Shown here in pieces: positions 25,363 to 34,398 of a stretch of DNA of 64,000 nt. The DNA comes from an uncultured Tateyamaria sp. (GTDB lineage Bacteria > Pseudomonadota > Alphaproteobacteria > Rhodobacterales > Rhodobacteraceae): assembly GCF_947504105.1 (NCBI RefSeq), contig NZ_CANNGP010000005.1, positions 116,443 to 180,442 of the forward strand, in the 5' to 3' direction. The position numbers were made by a program, and so were the translations under genes. Positions within the stretch are counted from its first letter, which is position 1; the number at the start of each line of letters is the position of its first letter. The notes beneath the pieces are model-generated. The model had not been told where the DNA came from, ran no database searches, and worked only from the letters and a program-made list of their open reading frames with translations.

Positions 25363-26657
25363 CGTGGGGTTCCGTCAGGTGTGTTGGCATCATTCCACGC
25401 CTCGGCCAGTGCGGGTGCCGTGGCGCGCGCGACGCCAAAGCCGATCAAAGTGACCGCGATCGCTACAATCCAAGGCAGCATGGTGTGACTGTCGAATGTG
25501 ATCCAATAAAGGGTCATGCTATGATCACCCGCACTTGCATGGCGCAGATGGAACGTCATTTCGATCAGCGCGGCGCCCCCCAAGCATCCAACGGCACCCG
25601 CCCCTAGCGTCTTGAGGTAGGGTATGCCCAGCCGACCCAACTTGCCAAGGCGCATGGCTGGCACATGCATCATGATCAGCCCTGCGAGCCCACCGGGAAA
25701 AAACATCACCGTCACGACAAAGACGATGCCAAGATAAAACCCCCATAGTTCGGTTTGCAGGCTCAGCACGGTCTGCACCAACGTGAACACTATGGCGCCC
25801 AGAATGGGTCCAAAGAAGAAACCGACACCGCCCAAGAAGGTGGCAAGCAGGATGAGCCCGGACTGCGTAGTGTTCAAGTTTTCTTCGGTCAATATTTCGT
25901 AGTTGACGGCAAAAAGCGCACCTGCGACCCCTGCGAAAAAACCGGATGCGACAAAGGAAAAGAAGCGGACCCAGCGTGCGGAGAAGCCCAGAAATTCGGC
26001 CCGCTCGGGGTTGTCGCGTACGGCGTTTGCCATACGGCCGAGCGGAGTGCGGGAGTAGAGATACATCAGTGCAGCAGATATCAGAAGCCATGCAGTTATC
26101 AGGTAGTAGACCTCGATCTGTTGCAAAAATTCGACGCCGAAGAACGGCATGCCGTAAGTGCGGTCGCCCGAGATGCCCTCTTCGCCACCGAAAAAGGCGA
26201 CAATGATGACAGAACAGGCCGCGATCAGTTCGCCAACGCCCAGGCTGATCATGGCGAAAACCGTACCCGCCTTGCGGGTTGAAAAGCTTCCGACGATAGT
26301 CGCCAGTCCCATACCCATGAGACCGCCAAAAATGGGCAGAACGGGCAGCGGGATACCGGCAAAGAAATCGTCCATGTTCATGATATGAACACAGGCAAAC
26401 CCGCCAACACCGGCATAGACTGCGTGGCCGAAGGACAGCATGCCGCCCTGCCCCAGCAGCATATTGTATGCCAGGGCAAAGATGATCGTGATGGCCATCT
26501 GGTTCATAATGGTTATGGCAGAATTGGCCGTAAAAATGAACGGCAGAACCATCAGCAATACTGCTGCGATCCCCCATGGCATCAGTGGGATGACCATAGA
26601 ACCGGCGCGCATCCGCTGTGCAGCTTTTGTCGGGTCTGAGGTGAACTGATCTGTCAT
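25359..26657 (-). CDS. livM: Branched-chain-amino-acid-type ABC transporter permease (LivM-like)
   Basis: Inner-membrane permease of 432 residues, longer than typical LivM (~320-350) because of a hydrophobic C-terminal extension of about 80 residues (GAGAVGCLGGAALIEM and LPWIVAIAVTLIGFGVA). The conserved EAA-like core is seen at NMLLGQGGMLSFGHAVYAGVGG and RVVRD-type segment PLGRMANAVRDNPERAEFLG. It overlaps livH and livG by four bases each, as expected for one operon. Confidence 0.92.
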   Translation of the reverse strand: MTDQFTSDPTKAAQRMRAGSMVIPLMPWGIAAVLLMVLPFIFTANSAITIMNQMAITIIFALAYNMLLGQGGMLSFGHAVYAGVGGFACVHIMNMDDFFAGIPLPVLPIFGGLMGMGLATIVGSFSTRKAGTVFAMISLGVGELIAACSVIIVAFFGGEEGISGDRTYGMPFFGVEFLQQIEVYYLITAWLLISAALMYLYSRTPLGRMANAVRDNPERAEFLGFSARWVRFFSFVASGFFAGVAGALFAVNYEILTEENLNTTQSGLILLATFLGGVGFFFGPILGAIVFTLVQTVLSLQTELWGFYLGIVFVVTVMFFPGGLAGLIMMHVPAMRLGKLGRLGIPYLKTLGAGAVGCLGGAALIEMTFHLRHASAGDHSMTLYWITFDSHTMLPWIVAIAVTLIGFGVARATAPALAEAWNDANTPDGTPR

Positions 26658-27610
26658 GCGTCACGCTTTCCGAACAGGCCATAAGGACGGAAGATCAGGA
26701 TCAAAACCATAAGGATATATGGCAGGATGTCCGCGATCTGTGGGCTGGTGATCGACCATAAATCACGCCAAGCGCTGTCCCAGATCGGTTCGGGCTTGGT
26801 AAAGCCTGCCCATGTGAGCAGATCTTCCATCCGCAGATTGTATGCCTTGGAAAAGGTTGTGATCCAACCGATGAGCAAAGAAGCGACAAGCGCGCCCCAA
26901 AGCGAGCCCAGCCCGCCAATGACGATTGTGACGAAAACGATTGAGCCAAGGACAAAGGCCATACCCGGAAATGTGCCCAGCACAGGCCCCGCGATGACGC
27001 CAGCCACACCAGCAAGCGCCGTACCGACGCCAAACACACCCATGAAGATCAGCGGCACATTGTGCCCCAAAGCCTCGACTGTTTTGGGATATGTCAGGGC
27101 GGCCTGGATGATCATGCCAACGCGCGTCCGCGTCAGGACGTAAAGCAATCCAATAAAGATCGCGATCGAAATAAAGATCATGAATATCTTGTAGGCCGGG
27201 ATAGAATTGCCTGCGATGGAGAACGCGGTGAACTGCAATATCTCGGGTGTGGCGTAGGGCATCTGGTTCTTGCCCCAGATGAACTGCACCACCTCTTCGA
27301 TGAGTAGCGCGAGGCCGAAGGTAAAGATCAGCTCTGGCACGTGGCCATATTGGTGCACACGCCTGAGCCCGTAGCGTTCCACACCTGCACCCAGCACACC
27401 AACAACAAGCGGTGCGATAAGCAAGCCCATCCAGAAACCGATGTACAGGCTGATCTGGAAGGCAAAATATGCGCCCAGCATGTAAAAACTGGCGTGGGCA
27501 AAGTTGAGCACGCCCATCATGGAAAAGATGAGCGTCAAGCCCGCTGACAGCATGAAAAGCAGAAGGCCGGTCACAAGTCCATCGATCAGATTGACAAGGA
27601 TAAGGTCCAT
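26654..27610 (-). CDS. livH: Branched-chain-amino-acid-type ABC transporter permease (LivH-like)
   Basis: 318-residue inner-membrane permease. LivH features: opening LVNLIDGLVTGLLLFMLSAGLTLIFSMMGVLNFAHASFYMLGAYFA-type segment (quoted in parts: SAGLTLIFSMMGVLNFAHAS), R-rich cytoplasmic loop YVLTRTRVGMIIQAAL and late VIGGLGSLWGALVASLLIGW. It follows the substrate-binding gene after a 138-base gap containing a strong hairpin, a common way to keep permease levels below the binding protein. Confidence 0.93.
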   Translation of the reverse strand: MDLILVNLIDGLVTGLLLFMLSAGLTLIFSMMGVLNFAHASFYMLGAYFAFQISLYIGFWMGLLIAPLVVGVLGAGVERYGLRRVHQYGHVPELIFTFGLALLIEEVVQFIWGKNQMPYATPEILQFTAFSIAGNSIPAYKIFMIFISIAIFIGLLYVLTRTRVGMIIQAALTYPKTVEALGHNVPLIFMGVFGVGTALAGVAGVIAGPVLGTFPGMAFVLGSIVFVTIVIGGLGSLWGALVASLLIGWITTFSKAYNLRMEDLLTWAGFTKPEPIWDSAWRDLWSITSPQIADILPYILMVLILIFRPYGLFGKRDA

Positions 27611-27655
27611 ATCAGGCGTGATCCCAATGCCGCTTGCGCGACGCGATTTCTGTTT

Positions 27656-27684
27656 GAGTTTGAGGGGTTCCCCCCCTCAAACTC
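27656..27684 (-). terminator. Hairpin between the substrate-binding gene and livH
   Basis: Perfect 12-bp inverted repeat GAGTTTGAGGGG / CCCCTCAAACTC with a 5-base loop. It lies 65 bases after the binding-protein stop and before livH. Expected effect is partial termination or 3' protection, so that binding protein is made in excess over the permease. Confidence 0.7.
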
Positions 27685-27690
27685 CCCGTC

Positions 27691-27710
27691 GTATTTTTGG
27701 TCAAAAGAAG
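27691..27710 (-). repeat. Dispersed intergenic repeat, copy 1
   Basis: Plus strand GTATTTTTGGTCAAAAGAAG, next to the hairpin in the 3' region of the substrate-binding gene. It matches the copy at 46753 in 17 of 20 positions and the copy at 32523 in 13 of 20. From memory, such a motif is abundant in roseobacter intergenic DNA. Confidence 0.5.
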
Positions 27711-27748
27711 CATGCAGGGCCAACGAAACGCGGCCCCACCGGATCAAA

Positions 27749-28990
27749 TCACGGGCGACGCATCTGGCAGCTTGTGGGACTGTCGGCCGCGGCCATCTCG
27801 ACCGTTTTGACCACCTTCACGCCGAAACCGGAATTGTCGTAGTCGTACACCACGTCATCGGTATGCTCCATGATATGTACGTTCTGGATCAACTGATGAT
27901 CACTTTCGCGCATCATGAGTTGGCCACCCCAGAGGCTTTCGTGCTCCATTCCCGCAAGTGCATACGCGACCGGCACGACATCATCTGCTGTCCCGGCTTC
28001 GTTGATCGCCTTGGCCAACATCTCGATCACGTTGGTGATACGGGCCTGGCTTAAATTGCCATCCGGATATTTGGTTTTGAACGCCTGAATATATTCTGAC
28101 GCGGTGTCATTTGCCGGTGGGTTCAACTGACCCTCTGCCACGAGCCGCAAGCTACCCACCCCGGCATCACCGAAGGCGGCAGTGATCCCATCCGCTGCCG
28201 CGTAGTACGTGTAGATCGGACCCGTAAATCCATTCTCAAGCACAGATTTGCCCAAACCGACCATATCGGCACCCCAGTTGCCTGTGATTACAGCGTCCGC
28301 CTCGGAAGCGACAATCTTGCGGCTGTAGGGGGTGAAATCCTTGACCTTTCCAATGGGGTGTAACTCGTTCCCGACGATTTCGATCTCGGGCGCCTTTTCA
28401 CCCAGATACTTGACTGCTGCAGCCGCCACAGCTTTGCCGAAGCTGTAGTCCTGCCCAATGATATAGACCTTTTCGATGGCATCATTGCTGACGATACTGT
28501 CGGTCAGCGCATCCATCTTGATGTCTGCATTGGCGTCAAAGCGGAAGTGCCAGAAGTTGCACTTGTCGTTTGTCAGCGCCGGATCCACGGCAGAATAGTT
28601 CAGGAACAACACCCGGCCGTCCGGGTTGCGGCGGTTGTGCTTGTTGATCGCTTCGGTGAGCGCGTTGGCCACGCCCGATGAATTGCCTTGCGCGATGTAG
28701 CGAATGCCCTGATCAATCGCGACCTGCAGCTGGATCAACGACTCTTTGGGGCTGATCTTGTTATCAAAGGCGACAATCTCGAACATGTCACCATCAAGCA
28801 CGCCGCCTTTCTTGTTCACCAGCTCTTCGGCGGCGAATTGGTACTGGTGCAGACCGTTGGTGCCAGTCCCGGCAAACGGGCCAGACAATGGGTCGATAAA
28901 GGCGATCTTGATGGTGTCAGCGCCAGCAGCAAAGGCGCTGACGGCCAAGGTGAGGGCCGTGGTCAGCCCAAGAATCGTCTTAGTGCGCAT
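27749..28990 (-). CDS. ABC transporter periplasmic substrate-binding protein (HAAT/LivK-like)
   Basis: 413 residues with a signal peptide (MRTKTILGLTTALTLAVSAFAAGA) and a type I periplasmic-binding fold of the Leu/Ile/Val-binding family: IKIAFIDPLSGPFAGTG, then YIIGQDYSFGKAVAAAAV and GDAGVGSLRLVAEGQ. It is the first gene of the importer operon. Members of this family bind amino acids, amides, urea, aromatic acids and terpenoid acids; nothing in the sequence tells which. Downstream and upstream genes for CoA-thioester chemistry suggest a carboxylic acid. Confidence 0.9.
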   Translation of the reverse strand: MRTKTILGLTTALTLAVSAFAAGADTIKIAFIDPLSGPFAGTGTNGLHQYQFAAEELVNKKGGVLDGDMFEIVAFDNKISPKESLIQLQVAIDQGIRYIAQGNSSGVANALTEAINKHNRRNPDGRVLFLNYSAVDPALTNDKCNFWHFRFDANADIKMDALTDSIVSNDAIEKVYIIGQDYSFGKAVAAAAVKYLGEKAPEIEIVGNELHPIGKVKDFTPYSRKIVASEADAVITGNWGADMVGLGKSVLENGFTGPIYTYYAAADGITAAFGDAGVGSLRLVAEGQLNPPANDTASEYIQAFKTKYPDGNLSQARITNVIEMLAKAINEAGTADDVVPVAYALAGMEHESLWGGQLMMRESDHQLIQNVHIMEHTDDVVYDYDNSGFGVKVVKTVEMAAADSPTSCQMRRP

Positions 28991-29172
28991 TATGTTCCTC
29001 CCTAGAGCGCGGACCGCCCGGGCGACCTCTTTCGGGCCAGTTTACGAGGCGGGATAGGTCCAGCGTTGCACAGGCACAGGATAAGTCAAGCGTCTAGGTT
29101 GAGTTCGGGCATTGGATTGCCGCCGACACAGAAACTTCACCTTTCACTTTAATTTGGTTTCTTAGCTTATTG

Positions 29173-30201
29173 TTATTTATCATTTTTCAATGCCTTCAGT
29201 CCGTTATCAGCGAACACGGGAACAAAGGCACCCACTTGCATGGCCCGCTCCGGATTGGATGCATTGCCATCAATGGCTCTTTTAAGAACACCTTGAATGA
29301 TCGCACCCATGCGGAAAAAGCAAAAGGCCACAAAGAAACCAAACCTGTCCACGCGTTGCAAACCGCGTCTTTGACAGTAATCCGCGATAAATTCCTCATC
29401 TGATGGCAGCCCTAAACTCGCGCGCTCCACGCCCATCAGTCCGCGACCTTGCGACCCGGGGGGCAATTGCCACTGCATGATTACTGACGCAAGGTCAGCA
29501 TAGGGATGGCCAATCGTGCTGAGCTCCCAATCGAGCACGGCCAGACAGCGCGTGCCCTCGGATTCGAAAATCATGTTGTCGATACGGTAATCGCCATGCA
29601 CCAGCGTCCGCTGTCCATCATCTTCTGGCATGTCCGCCGCAAGCCGTTCAATCAACGTGTTCATGGCGGGGATATCCTGGGTCTCGGATGCCCGATACTG
29701 CTTGGTCCAGCGTCCCACCTGTCGTTCCAAGTAGTGGCCCGGCGGGCCATAGTCGGCCAACCCAACTGCATCGATATCGACCTCGTGCAAGGCAGCCAAT
29801 ACGCGATTCATATCCGCAATGACGGCGGTCCTGTCAGCATTGCTTAGGCCATCCATGGTCGGTTCATTGAAATTTCGACCCGGCACATGGTCCATCACGT
29901 AGAAATCCGAACCGATGATGGATGGGTCCTGGCACAACACGTGCATTCTGGCGACGGGCACGTCGGACCCGTACAGCGCCTTTTGCACCCGGAACTCGCG
30001 ATCCACGGCATGAGCTGATTTCAGGAGCTGACCGGGTGGTTTGCGACGCAGGACATAGTTCCCGGCGCCCGTTTGCAACAGAAAGGTTGGATTTGATTGG
30101 CCCCCCGCGAACTTCGTCGCCTCGATGGCCTTGTCGAAGCCCGGCAGCTTGTCTTTTAGAAAGGCCGAAACAGCCGCCGTATCGAGTGTCTGGGTGTCCA
30201 T
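29173..30201 (-). CDS. Aminoglycoside-phosphotransferase-like protein (ACAD10/11-type)
   Basis: 342 residues of the APH/choline-kinase-like fold. N-terminal FAGGQSNPTFLLQTGAGNYVLRRKPPG is the nucleotide loop and lysine region typical of the group fused to acyl-CoA dehydrogenase in eukaryotic ACAD10/11; catalytic HGDYRIDNMIF and metal site VLDWELSTIGHPYADLA follow. In bacteria these proteins sit in fatty-acid degradation clusters and are thought to phosphorylate hydroxyacyl groups. It follows nitronate monooxygenase with a 2-base gap. Antibiotic resistance is unlikely. Confidence 0.87.
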   Translation of the reverse strand: MDTQTLDTAAVSAFLKDKLPGFDKAIEATKFAGGQSNPTFLLQTGAGNYVLRRKPPGQLLKSAHAVDREFRVQKALYGSDVPVARMHVLCQDPSIIGSDFYVMDHVPGRNFNEPTMDGLSNADRTAVIADMNRVLAALHEVDIDAVGLADYGPPGHYLERQVGRWTKQYRASETQDIPAMNTLIERLAADMPEDDGQRTLVHGDYRIDNMIFESEGTRCLAVLDWELSTIGHPYADLASVIMQWQLPPGSQGRGLMGVERASLGLPSDEEFIADYCQRRGLQRVDRFGFFVAFCFFRMGAIIQGVLKRAIDGNASNPERAMQVGAFVPVFADNGLKALKNDK

Positions 30202-30203
30202 GC

Positions 30204-31211
30204 CTAAGTCCCTGCAAAATCCTGTGCCAGCCGCGCCCTGGCTTCTGCATATTCCTGTGCCATCCGGTCAACGATTGCGGCCGCGGGACCTACGGATGTT
30301 ACCGCACCCACACCTTGCCCGGATCCCCAAATGGTTTTCCATGCCTTTGGCTTTGACGAGCCTGAAGAGAAGTTCATCGATGTCGCATCTGCTGTAGGCA
30401 GGTTGTCGGGGTCCATACCAGCCGCCTCGACCGAACCGCGCAGGTAGTTGCCCCACACCCCGGTAAAGAGAGAGGAATAGACGATATCCTCGGCCCCACT
30501 GTCCACAATCATGTCCTTGTATCCCTGCACTGCGTTGGCCTCGTCCGTTGCGATGAAAGGCGATCCGACATAGCCGAAATCCGCTCCAAGCGCGCGCGCG
30601 GCCAGCAACGCCTCGCCCGTGGCAATGGCACCGGATAGGGCCAATGGGCCGTCAAACCATTCCCGAATTTCGCGGATCAGGGCAAAGGGGGATTGTTGGC
30701 CTGCATGCCCGCCCGCACCGGCGGCGACAGCGACCAGCCCGTCAGCACCCTTTTCGATCGCCTTGCGGGCAAACCTGTTGTTGATGATATCGTGCAAAAC
30801 CACGCCCCCACAGGAATGGGCGGCTTCGTTCACTTCGATCCTTGCGCCCAGCGACGTAATCCAGATCGGCACCTTGTGCCGGGCGCAAATCTCAAGATCC
30901 CGCCCAAGTCGCGCATTCGACCGATGCACGATCTGGTTGACTGCAAAAGGGGCGGCTGGTGTGTCCGGATTTGCCTGATTGTGACGATCAAGCTCTTCCG
31001 AAATCTGGGTCAGCCACGCATCGAGAAGCGGGGGATCACCTTCACCTTCGCGGGCGTTCAGCGCGGGAAACGACCCGACGATGCCGGCCTTGCATTGAGC
31101 AATCACCAGTTCGGGCACCGAAATAATGAATAAGGGGGCCGCGATCATCGGAATGCGCAACCCCCGCAGCGCGGTTGGCAATCTGTCTTGTGCCATCATG
31201 TTGTCCGCCAT
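30204..31211 (-). CDS. Nitronate monooxygenase-like flavoprotein
   Basis: 335 residues, FMN-dependent TIM barrel of the NMO/2-nitropropane dioxygenase family: PMIAAPLFIISVPELVIAQCKAG, VAAGAGGHAGQQSPFALI and ALSGAIATGEALLAARALGADFGYVGSPF are class I-like motifs. Many family members oxidise propionate-3-nitronate or act on unsaturated acyl chains, so actual function is open. It is between thiolase and the phosphotransferase gene in a same-strand run. TTG/ATG choice: ATG 31211 is followed at once by another in-frame ATG (MADNMMAQ), so the start may shift a few codons. Confidence 0.85.
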   Translation of the reverse strand: MADNMMAQDRLPTALRGLRIPMIAAPLFIISVPELVIAQCKAGIVGSFPALNAREGEGDPPLLDAWLTQISEELDRHNQANPDTPAAPFAVNQIVHRSNARLGRDLEICARHKVPIWITSLGARIEVNEAAHSCGGVVLHDIINNRFARKAIEKGADGLVAVAAGAGGHAGQQSPFALIREIREWFDGPLALSGAIATGEALLAARALGADFGYVGSPFIATDEANAVQGYKDMIVDSGAEDIVYSSLFTGVWGNYLRGSVEAAGMDPDNLPTADATSMNFSSGSSKPKAWKTIWGSGQGVGAVTSVGPAAAIVDRMAQEYAEARARLAQDFAGT

Positions 31212-31266
31212 GGTCCAGTCTTCTTTCTTTCCAAGTAAGGCGTCGCCGGTTCACGCAGCATTGATG

Positions 31267-32463
31267 TCAAAGTACCTCGAACAGGCCAGCCGCCCCCATC
31301 CCGCCACCAACGCACATCGTGCATACGACATGTTTTGCGCCACGCCGTTTGCCTTCGATCAGTGCATGCCCGACCATTCGTGCGCCCGACATGCCATAGG
31401 GATGACCGATCGAGATTGCACCGCCGTTCACGTTCAGCAGCTCATCGGGAATGCCAAGGGTGTCCCGACAATACAGCACCTGAACGGCAAAAGCCTCGTT
31501 GAGTTCCCACAGACCGATGTCATCCATTTTAAGGCCATGCGCCTCGAGCAAGCGCGGCACGGCAAAGACCGGACCAATGCCCATCTCGTCCGGTTCACAT
31601 CCTGCAGCCATCACGCCTATGCAGCGGCCAAGCGGTACCAGCCCCTTCTTTTCAGCCAGAGACGCCTCCATCACCACCGCGGCGGATGCACCATCTGACA
31701 ACTGCGACGCATTTCCTGCGGTGATGTATTCGCCCTGAGCAACATGGATACCGTCCGTAAAAACCGGCTTTAGTCCCGCGACGTTCTCATAGGTCGTGCC
31801 GGGCCGGTTGCCCTCGTCTTTCTCCAGCGTGACTTCATGTTCCGAGATGGCTTTGGTTTCCCTGTCCTGCACCTTCATGATGGTCGCTACGGACACAATC
31901 TCATCCGCGAACTTACCTGCCTCCTGGGCGGCGGCCGTGCGGGCCTGCGACTGTACGGCATAGCGGTCTTGTGCCGCGCGGCTGATCCCGTAGCGGGCGG
32001 CGACGGTTTCGGCCGTCTCCAACATGGTCATGTAGATCTCTGGCTTTTTGGCTTTGAGCCATGGATCGCCATGCGTCCGCATCTCGGGTGTCTGCACCAT
32101 CGACACGGATTCGACCCCACCGCCGATGACCACATCCATCCCATCTTGCACGACCTGCTTTGACGCCGCGGCAATGGCCATCATGCCGGACGCGCATTGC
32201 CGGTCGACACTCATGCCCGCTACAGTCACAGGCAATCCGGCCCGAATGGCCGCCTGTCGCGCAATGTTTCCGGCGGTGTGACCCTGCTGCAAGGCCGCGC
32301 CAAGGATCACATCCTGCACCTCTGCCCCATCAACACCGGCACGTTTCACCGCGTTTTCTATCGCATGTGCCGCCAACGTTTGCGGCGTCGTCGCATTGAA
32401 CGCCCCGCGATAGGCTTTGCCGATGGGAGTACGAGCGGTAGAGACGATGACAGCGTCGCGCAT
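31267..32463 (-). CDS. Acetyl-CoA C-acyltransferase (thiolase)
   Basis: 398 residues, cytoplasmic thiolase that cleaves 3-ketoacyl-CoA with CoA. Active-site features: [12 protein letters not shown] (nucleophilic cysteine near residue 90), [20 protein letters not shown] (histidine) and [13 protein letters not shown] (second cysteine). Closest in feel to degradative FadA-like thiolases. It lies downstream of two SDR genes after a hairpin, on the same strand, and supports beta-oxidation as the theme of this region. Confidence 0.92.
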   Translation of the reverse strand: MRDAVIVSTARTPIGKAYRGAFNATTPQTLAAHAIENAVKRAGVDGAEVQDVILGAALQQGHTAGNIARQAAIRAGLPVTVAGMSVDRQCASGMMAIAAASKQVVQDGMDVVIGGGVESVSMVQTPEMRTHGDPWLKAKKPEIYMTMLETAETVAARYGISRAAQDRYAVQSQARTAAAQEAGKFADEIVSVATIMKVQDRETKAISEHEVTLEKDEGNRPGTTYENVAGLKPVFTDGIHVAQGEYITAGNASQLSDGASAAVVMEASLAEKKGLVPLGRCIGVMAAGCEPDEMGIGPVFAVPRLLEAHGLKMDDIGLWELNEAFAVQVLYCRDTLGIPDELLNVNGGAISIGHPYGMSGARMVGHALIEGKRRGAKHVVCTMCVGGGMGAAGLFEVL

Positions 32464-32497
32464 TTATCTGGTCCTTGTTTGAATTGAAAGCGATGGA

Positions 32498-32514
32498 CCG
32501 GGGCGCTGCCCCGG
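32498..32514 (-). terminator. Hairpin between SDR gene and thiolase
   Basis: CCGGGGC-GCT-GCCCCGG, a 7-bp GC-only stem with a 3-base loop. It lies 41 bases after the upstream SDR stop and 35 bases before the thiolase start. No T-run; attenuator or processing signal. Confidence 0.5.
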
Positions 32515-32522
32515 ACCCCGGA

Positions 32523-32542
32523 GTTTACTTGGCAAGATGAAG
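32523..32542 (-). repeat. Dispersed intergenic repeat, copy 2
   Basis: Plus strand GTTTACTTGGCAAGATGAAG, 13 of 20 positions shared with copy 1 (27691). As with copy 1, on the minus strand it follows a gene stop and precedes a GC-rich hairpin. Confidence 0.4.
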
Positions 32543-32554
32543 GCGTATTGGCAT

Positions 32555-33439
32555 CTACCAGTCAAGATCGCCCCCCTTGGCCCTCGCCGCGCGCAACGCG
32601 TATTTGCGCGTTTGGGCAAAGGCGTTTTCCAGCGGTTCGGCATCTCTTGGGTCGGTGATATCCGACCATGCTTCGGCGACCGCCTCGGGCGTAATGTCAC
32701 CTTTGATCAAGGCGCCCTGGGTTTCCGTGATTTGCGTCACGGCAAACGTACCTCCGCCCGCTGAAAGGATCGTGCGGCTTGGTGCATCCCGACTTACAAG
32801 GTGAAGCACACCGGGCGTAATGGTTTCTGGCTGAAGCAGGTCAAGCGCCGCTTGCGGCAGCAACCCTTCCGTCATTGCCGTCGCGGCGGTGGGCGCGAGT
32901 GTATTGACCCGGATATCATCGCGCGCACCTTCAAGGTGAAGCACATTCATCAGTCCGACCATTCCGGCCTTGGCAGCACCGTAATTTGATTGCCCGAAGT
33001 TACCGTAGAGCCCTGAACCAGATGCCGTCAGAACGATGCGGCCATAGCCTTGGTCGCGCATGAGCGGCCACACGGCATGGCAGCACTGCGCCGTGCCCAT
33101 CAGATGGATGTCGATGACCTTGGCAAAATCAGCCATATCCATCTTTGAAAATGTCTTGTCACGCAGGATGCCCGCATTGTTGATCAAGATGTCGATCCGA
33201 CCCCACCGATCCATGACCTGTGCGACCATTTCGCCAACAGCCCGCGGGTCGGATACATCTGCCGCGATGGCCATCGCCTGCCCACCCGCAGCTTCGATCT
33301 CGGCCACCACATCGCCTGCGTCATCCATATCGTTGATCACGACACGCGCACCGCGCGCGGCCAGGCCCAACGCATGAGACCGGCCCAAGCCAGCCCCAGC
33401 GCCGGTGACAATCGCAACCTGATCGTCGAAGCGGATCAT
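32555..33439 (-). CDS. SDR oxidoreductase, (3R)-hydroxyacyl-CoA dehydrogenase-like
   Basis: About 294 residues from ATG 33439 (MIRFDDQV), which overlaps the stop of the upstream SDR as ATGA; the track ORF (33556) starts inside that gene. Motifs: TGAGAGLGRSHALGLA with the GLGRSHA form seen in peroxisomal multifunctional-enzyme type 2 dehydrogenases, NNAG, and SNYGAAKAG. A C-terminal tail of some 60 residues (ITETQGALIKGDITPEAV...) is typical of that subgroup. Likely oxidises a 3-hydroxyacyl-CoA upstream of the thiolase. Confidence 0.87.
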   Translation of the reverse strand: MIRFDDQVAIVTGAGAGLGRSHALGLAARGARVVINDMDDAGDVVAEIEAAGGQAMAIAADVSDPRAVGEMVAQVMDRWGRIDILINNAGILRDKTFSKMDMADFAKVIDIHLMGTAQCCHAVWPLMRDQGYGRIVLTASGSGLYGNFGQSNYGAAKAGMVGLMNVLHLEGARDDIRVNTLAPTAATAMTEGLLPQAALDLLQPETITPGVLHLVSRDAPSRTILSAGGGTFAVTQITETQGALIKGDITPEAVAEAWSDITDPRDAEPLENAFAQTRKYALRAARAKGGDLDW

Positions 33440-34260
33440 CCTTCCAGCGCCGCCCGGAACAGGTTTGGACCTGACATCACCTGAATGCCGCCGGATACGG
33501 GTAGGATGGCACCGGTCAGATATGCACCGCCCTGCCCGCACAGGAACTGCATGCAACCGGCGATGTCTTCATCGCGGCCCACGCGGCCAAGGGGAACATC
33601 TGACCCAACCTTGTCACGCATGCCTTTGTCAGCAGTTGCAAAGGCGGTCATCTTCGACACGAACGGGCCCGGGGCCAGCGCGTTCACGGTCACGTGGTGA
33701 GATGCCAGCTCCTTGGCCATGATCTTGGTCATATGCAGGACGGCGGCCTTGGACGCGGCATAGGAATATGCGCCGTCGCCTAGCGGTGTGTCGCCCATGA
33801 CAGATCCAACATTAACCACGCGCGCAGGATCATCCGCCGTTGTGCTCTTGATCAACATCGGCAGCAAGCTTTGCGTGAGGTGGAACAGGCCTGCCACGTT
33901 GACATTCATCACCTTTTCCCACGCCTCATGCGGAAATTGCCCCATTGGCGCGCCCCATGTGACACCGGAGTTATTCATCAGGATGTGCAGTTTGTCGGTG
34001 CGCGCCGATACCGCAGCGACCAGCGCCGCTATACCTTCTTCACTGCCGACATCGCCTGCAAACCCGTCGGCGGAACCTGGCGCATCCATGGCGTTCAACT
34101 CGGCCGCCACGGCCTCACAGGCATCCCCTTTGCGACTTGCGATCAACACACGGGCGCCTGCCATCATCAGGCCGGTGGCAGCCATCCGCCCAATACCTGT
34201 TGCGCCGCCTGTGACCAACGCAACCTTTCCGTCCAATGAAAAAAGGGTCTTGGGATCCAT
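33436..34260 (-). CDS. SDR family oxidoreductase
   Basis: 274 residues; TGGATGIGRMAATGLMMAGA (cofactor), arginine in IASRKGD suggesting NADP, NNSG, and YSYAASKAAV (catalytic Tyr/Lys). It ends with PVSGGIQV, the common SDR C-terminal block. RhlG/FabG-like ketoreductases look similar. It is the first gene of the SDR-SDR-thiolase-NMO-APH run, with GAGAGAACC just upstream, and is divergent from the quinone-oxidoreductase-like gene. Confidence 0.87.
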   Translation of the reverse strand: MDPKTLFSLDGKVALVTGGATGIGRMAATGLMMAGARVLIASRKGDACEAVAAELNAMDAPGSADGFAGDVGSEEGIAALVAAVSARTDKLHILMNNSGVTWGAPMGQFPHEAWEKVMNVNVAGLFHLTQSLLPMLIKSTTADDPARVVNVGSVMGDTPLGDGAYSYAASKAAVLHMTKIMAKELASHHVTVNALAPGPFVSKMTAFATADKGMRDKVGSDVPLGRVGRDEDIAGCMQFLCGQGGAYLTGAILPVSGGIQVMSGPNLFRAALEG

Positions 34261-34398
34261 GGTTCTCTCCTCCGATCTGCCGGCTGCCGTTACGTCGCCC
34301 TGCCCACGGCTTTACAGCCGCGCCTCCTCAACTGCAGGATGAGACAAAGGCAGGCACATTGCACCCCTGCCGTAACGTCATGGGTGGGAGGACCCGAT

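Noticed and set aside
29173-30201. Antibiotic-resistance phosphotransferase
   Set aside because: The APH-like protein has the ACAD10/11-type N-terminus and sits among acyl-CoA genes, not with resistance or mobile elements.
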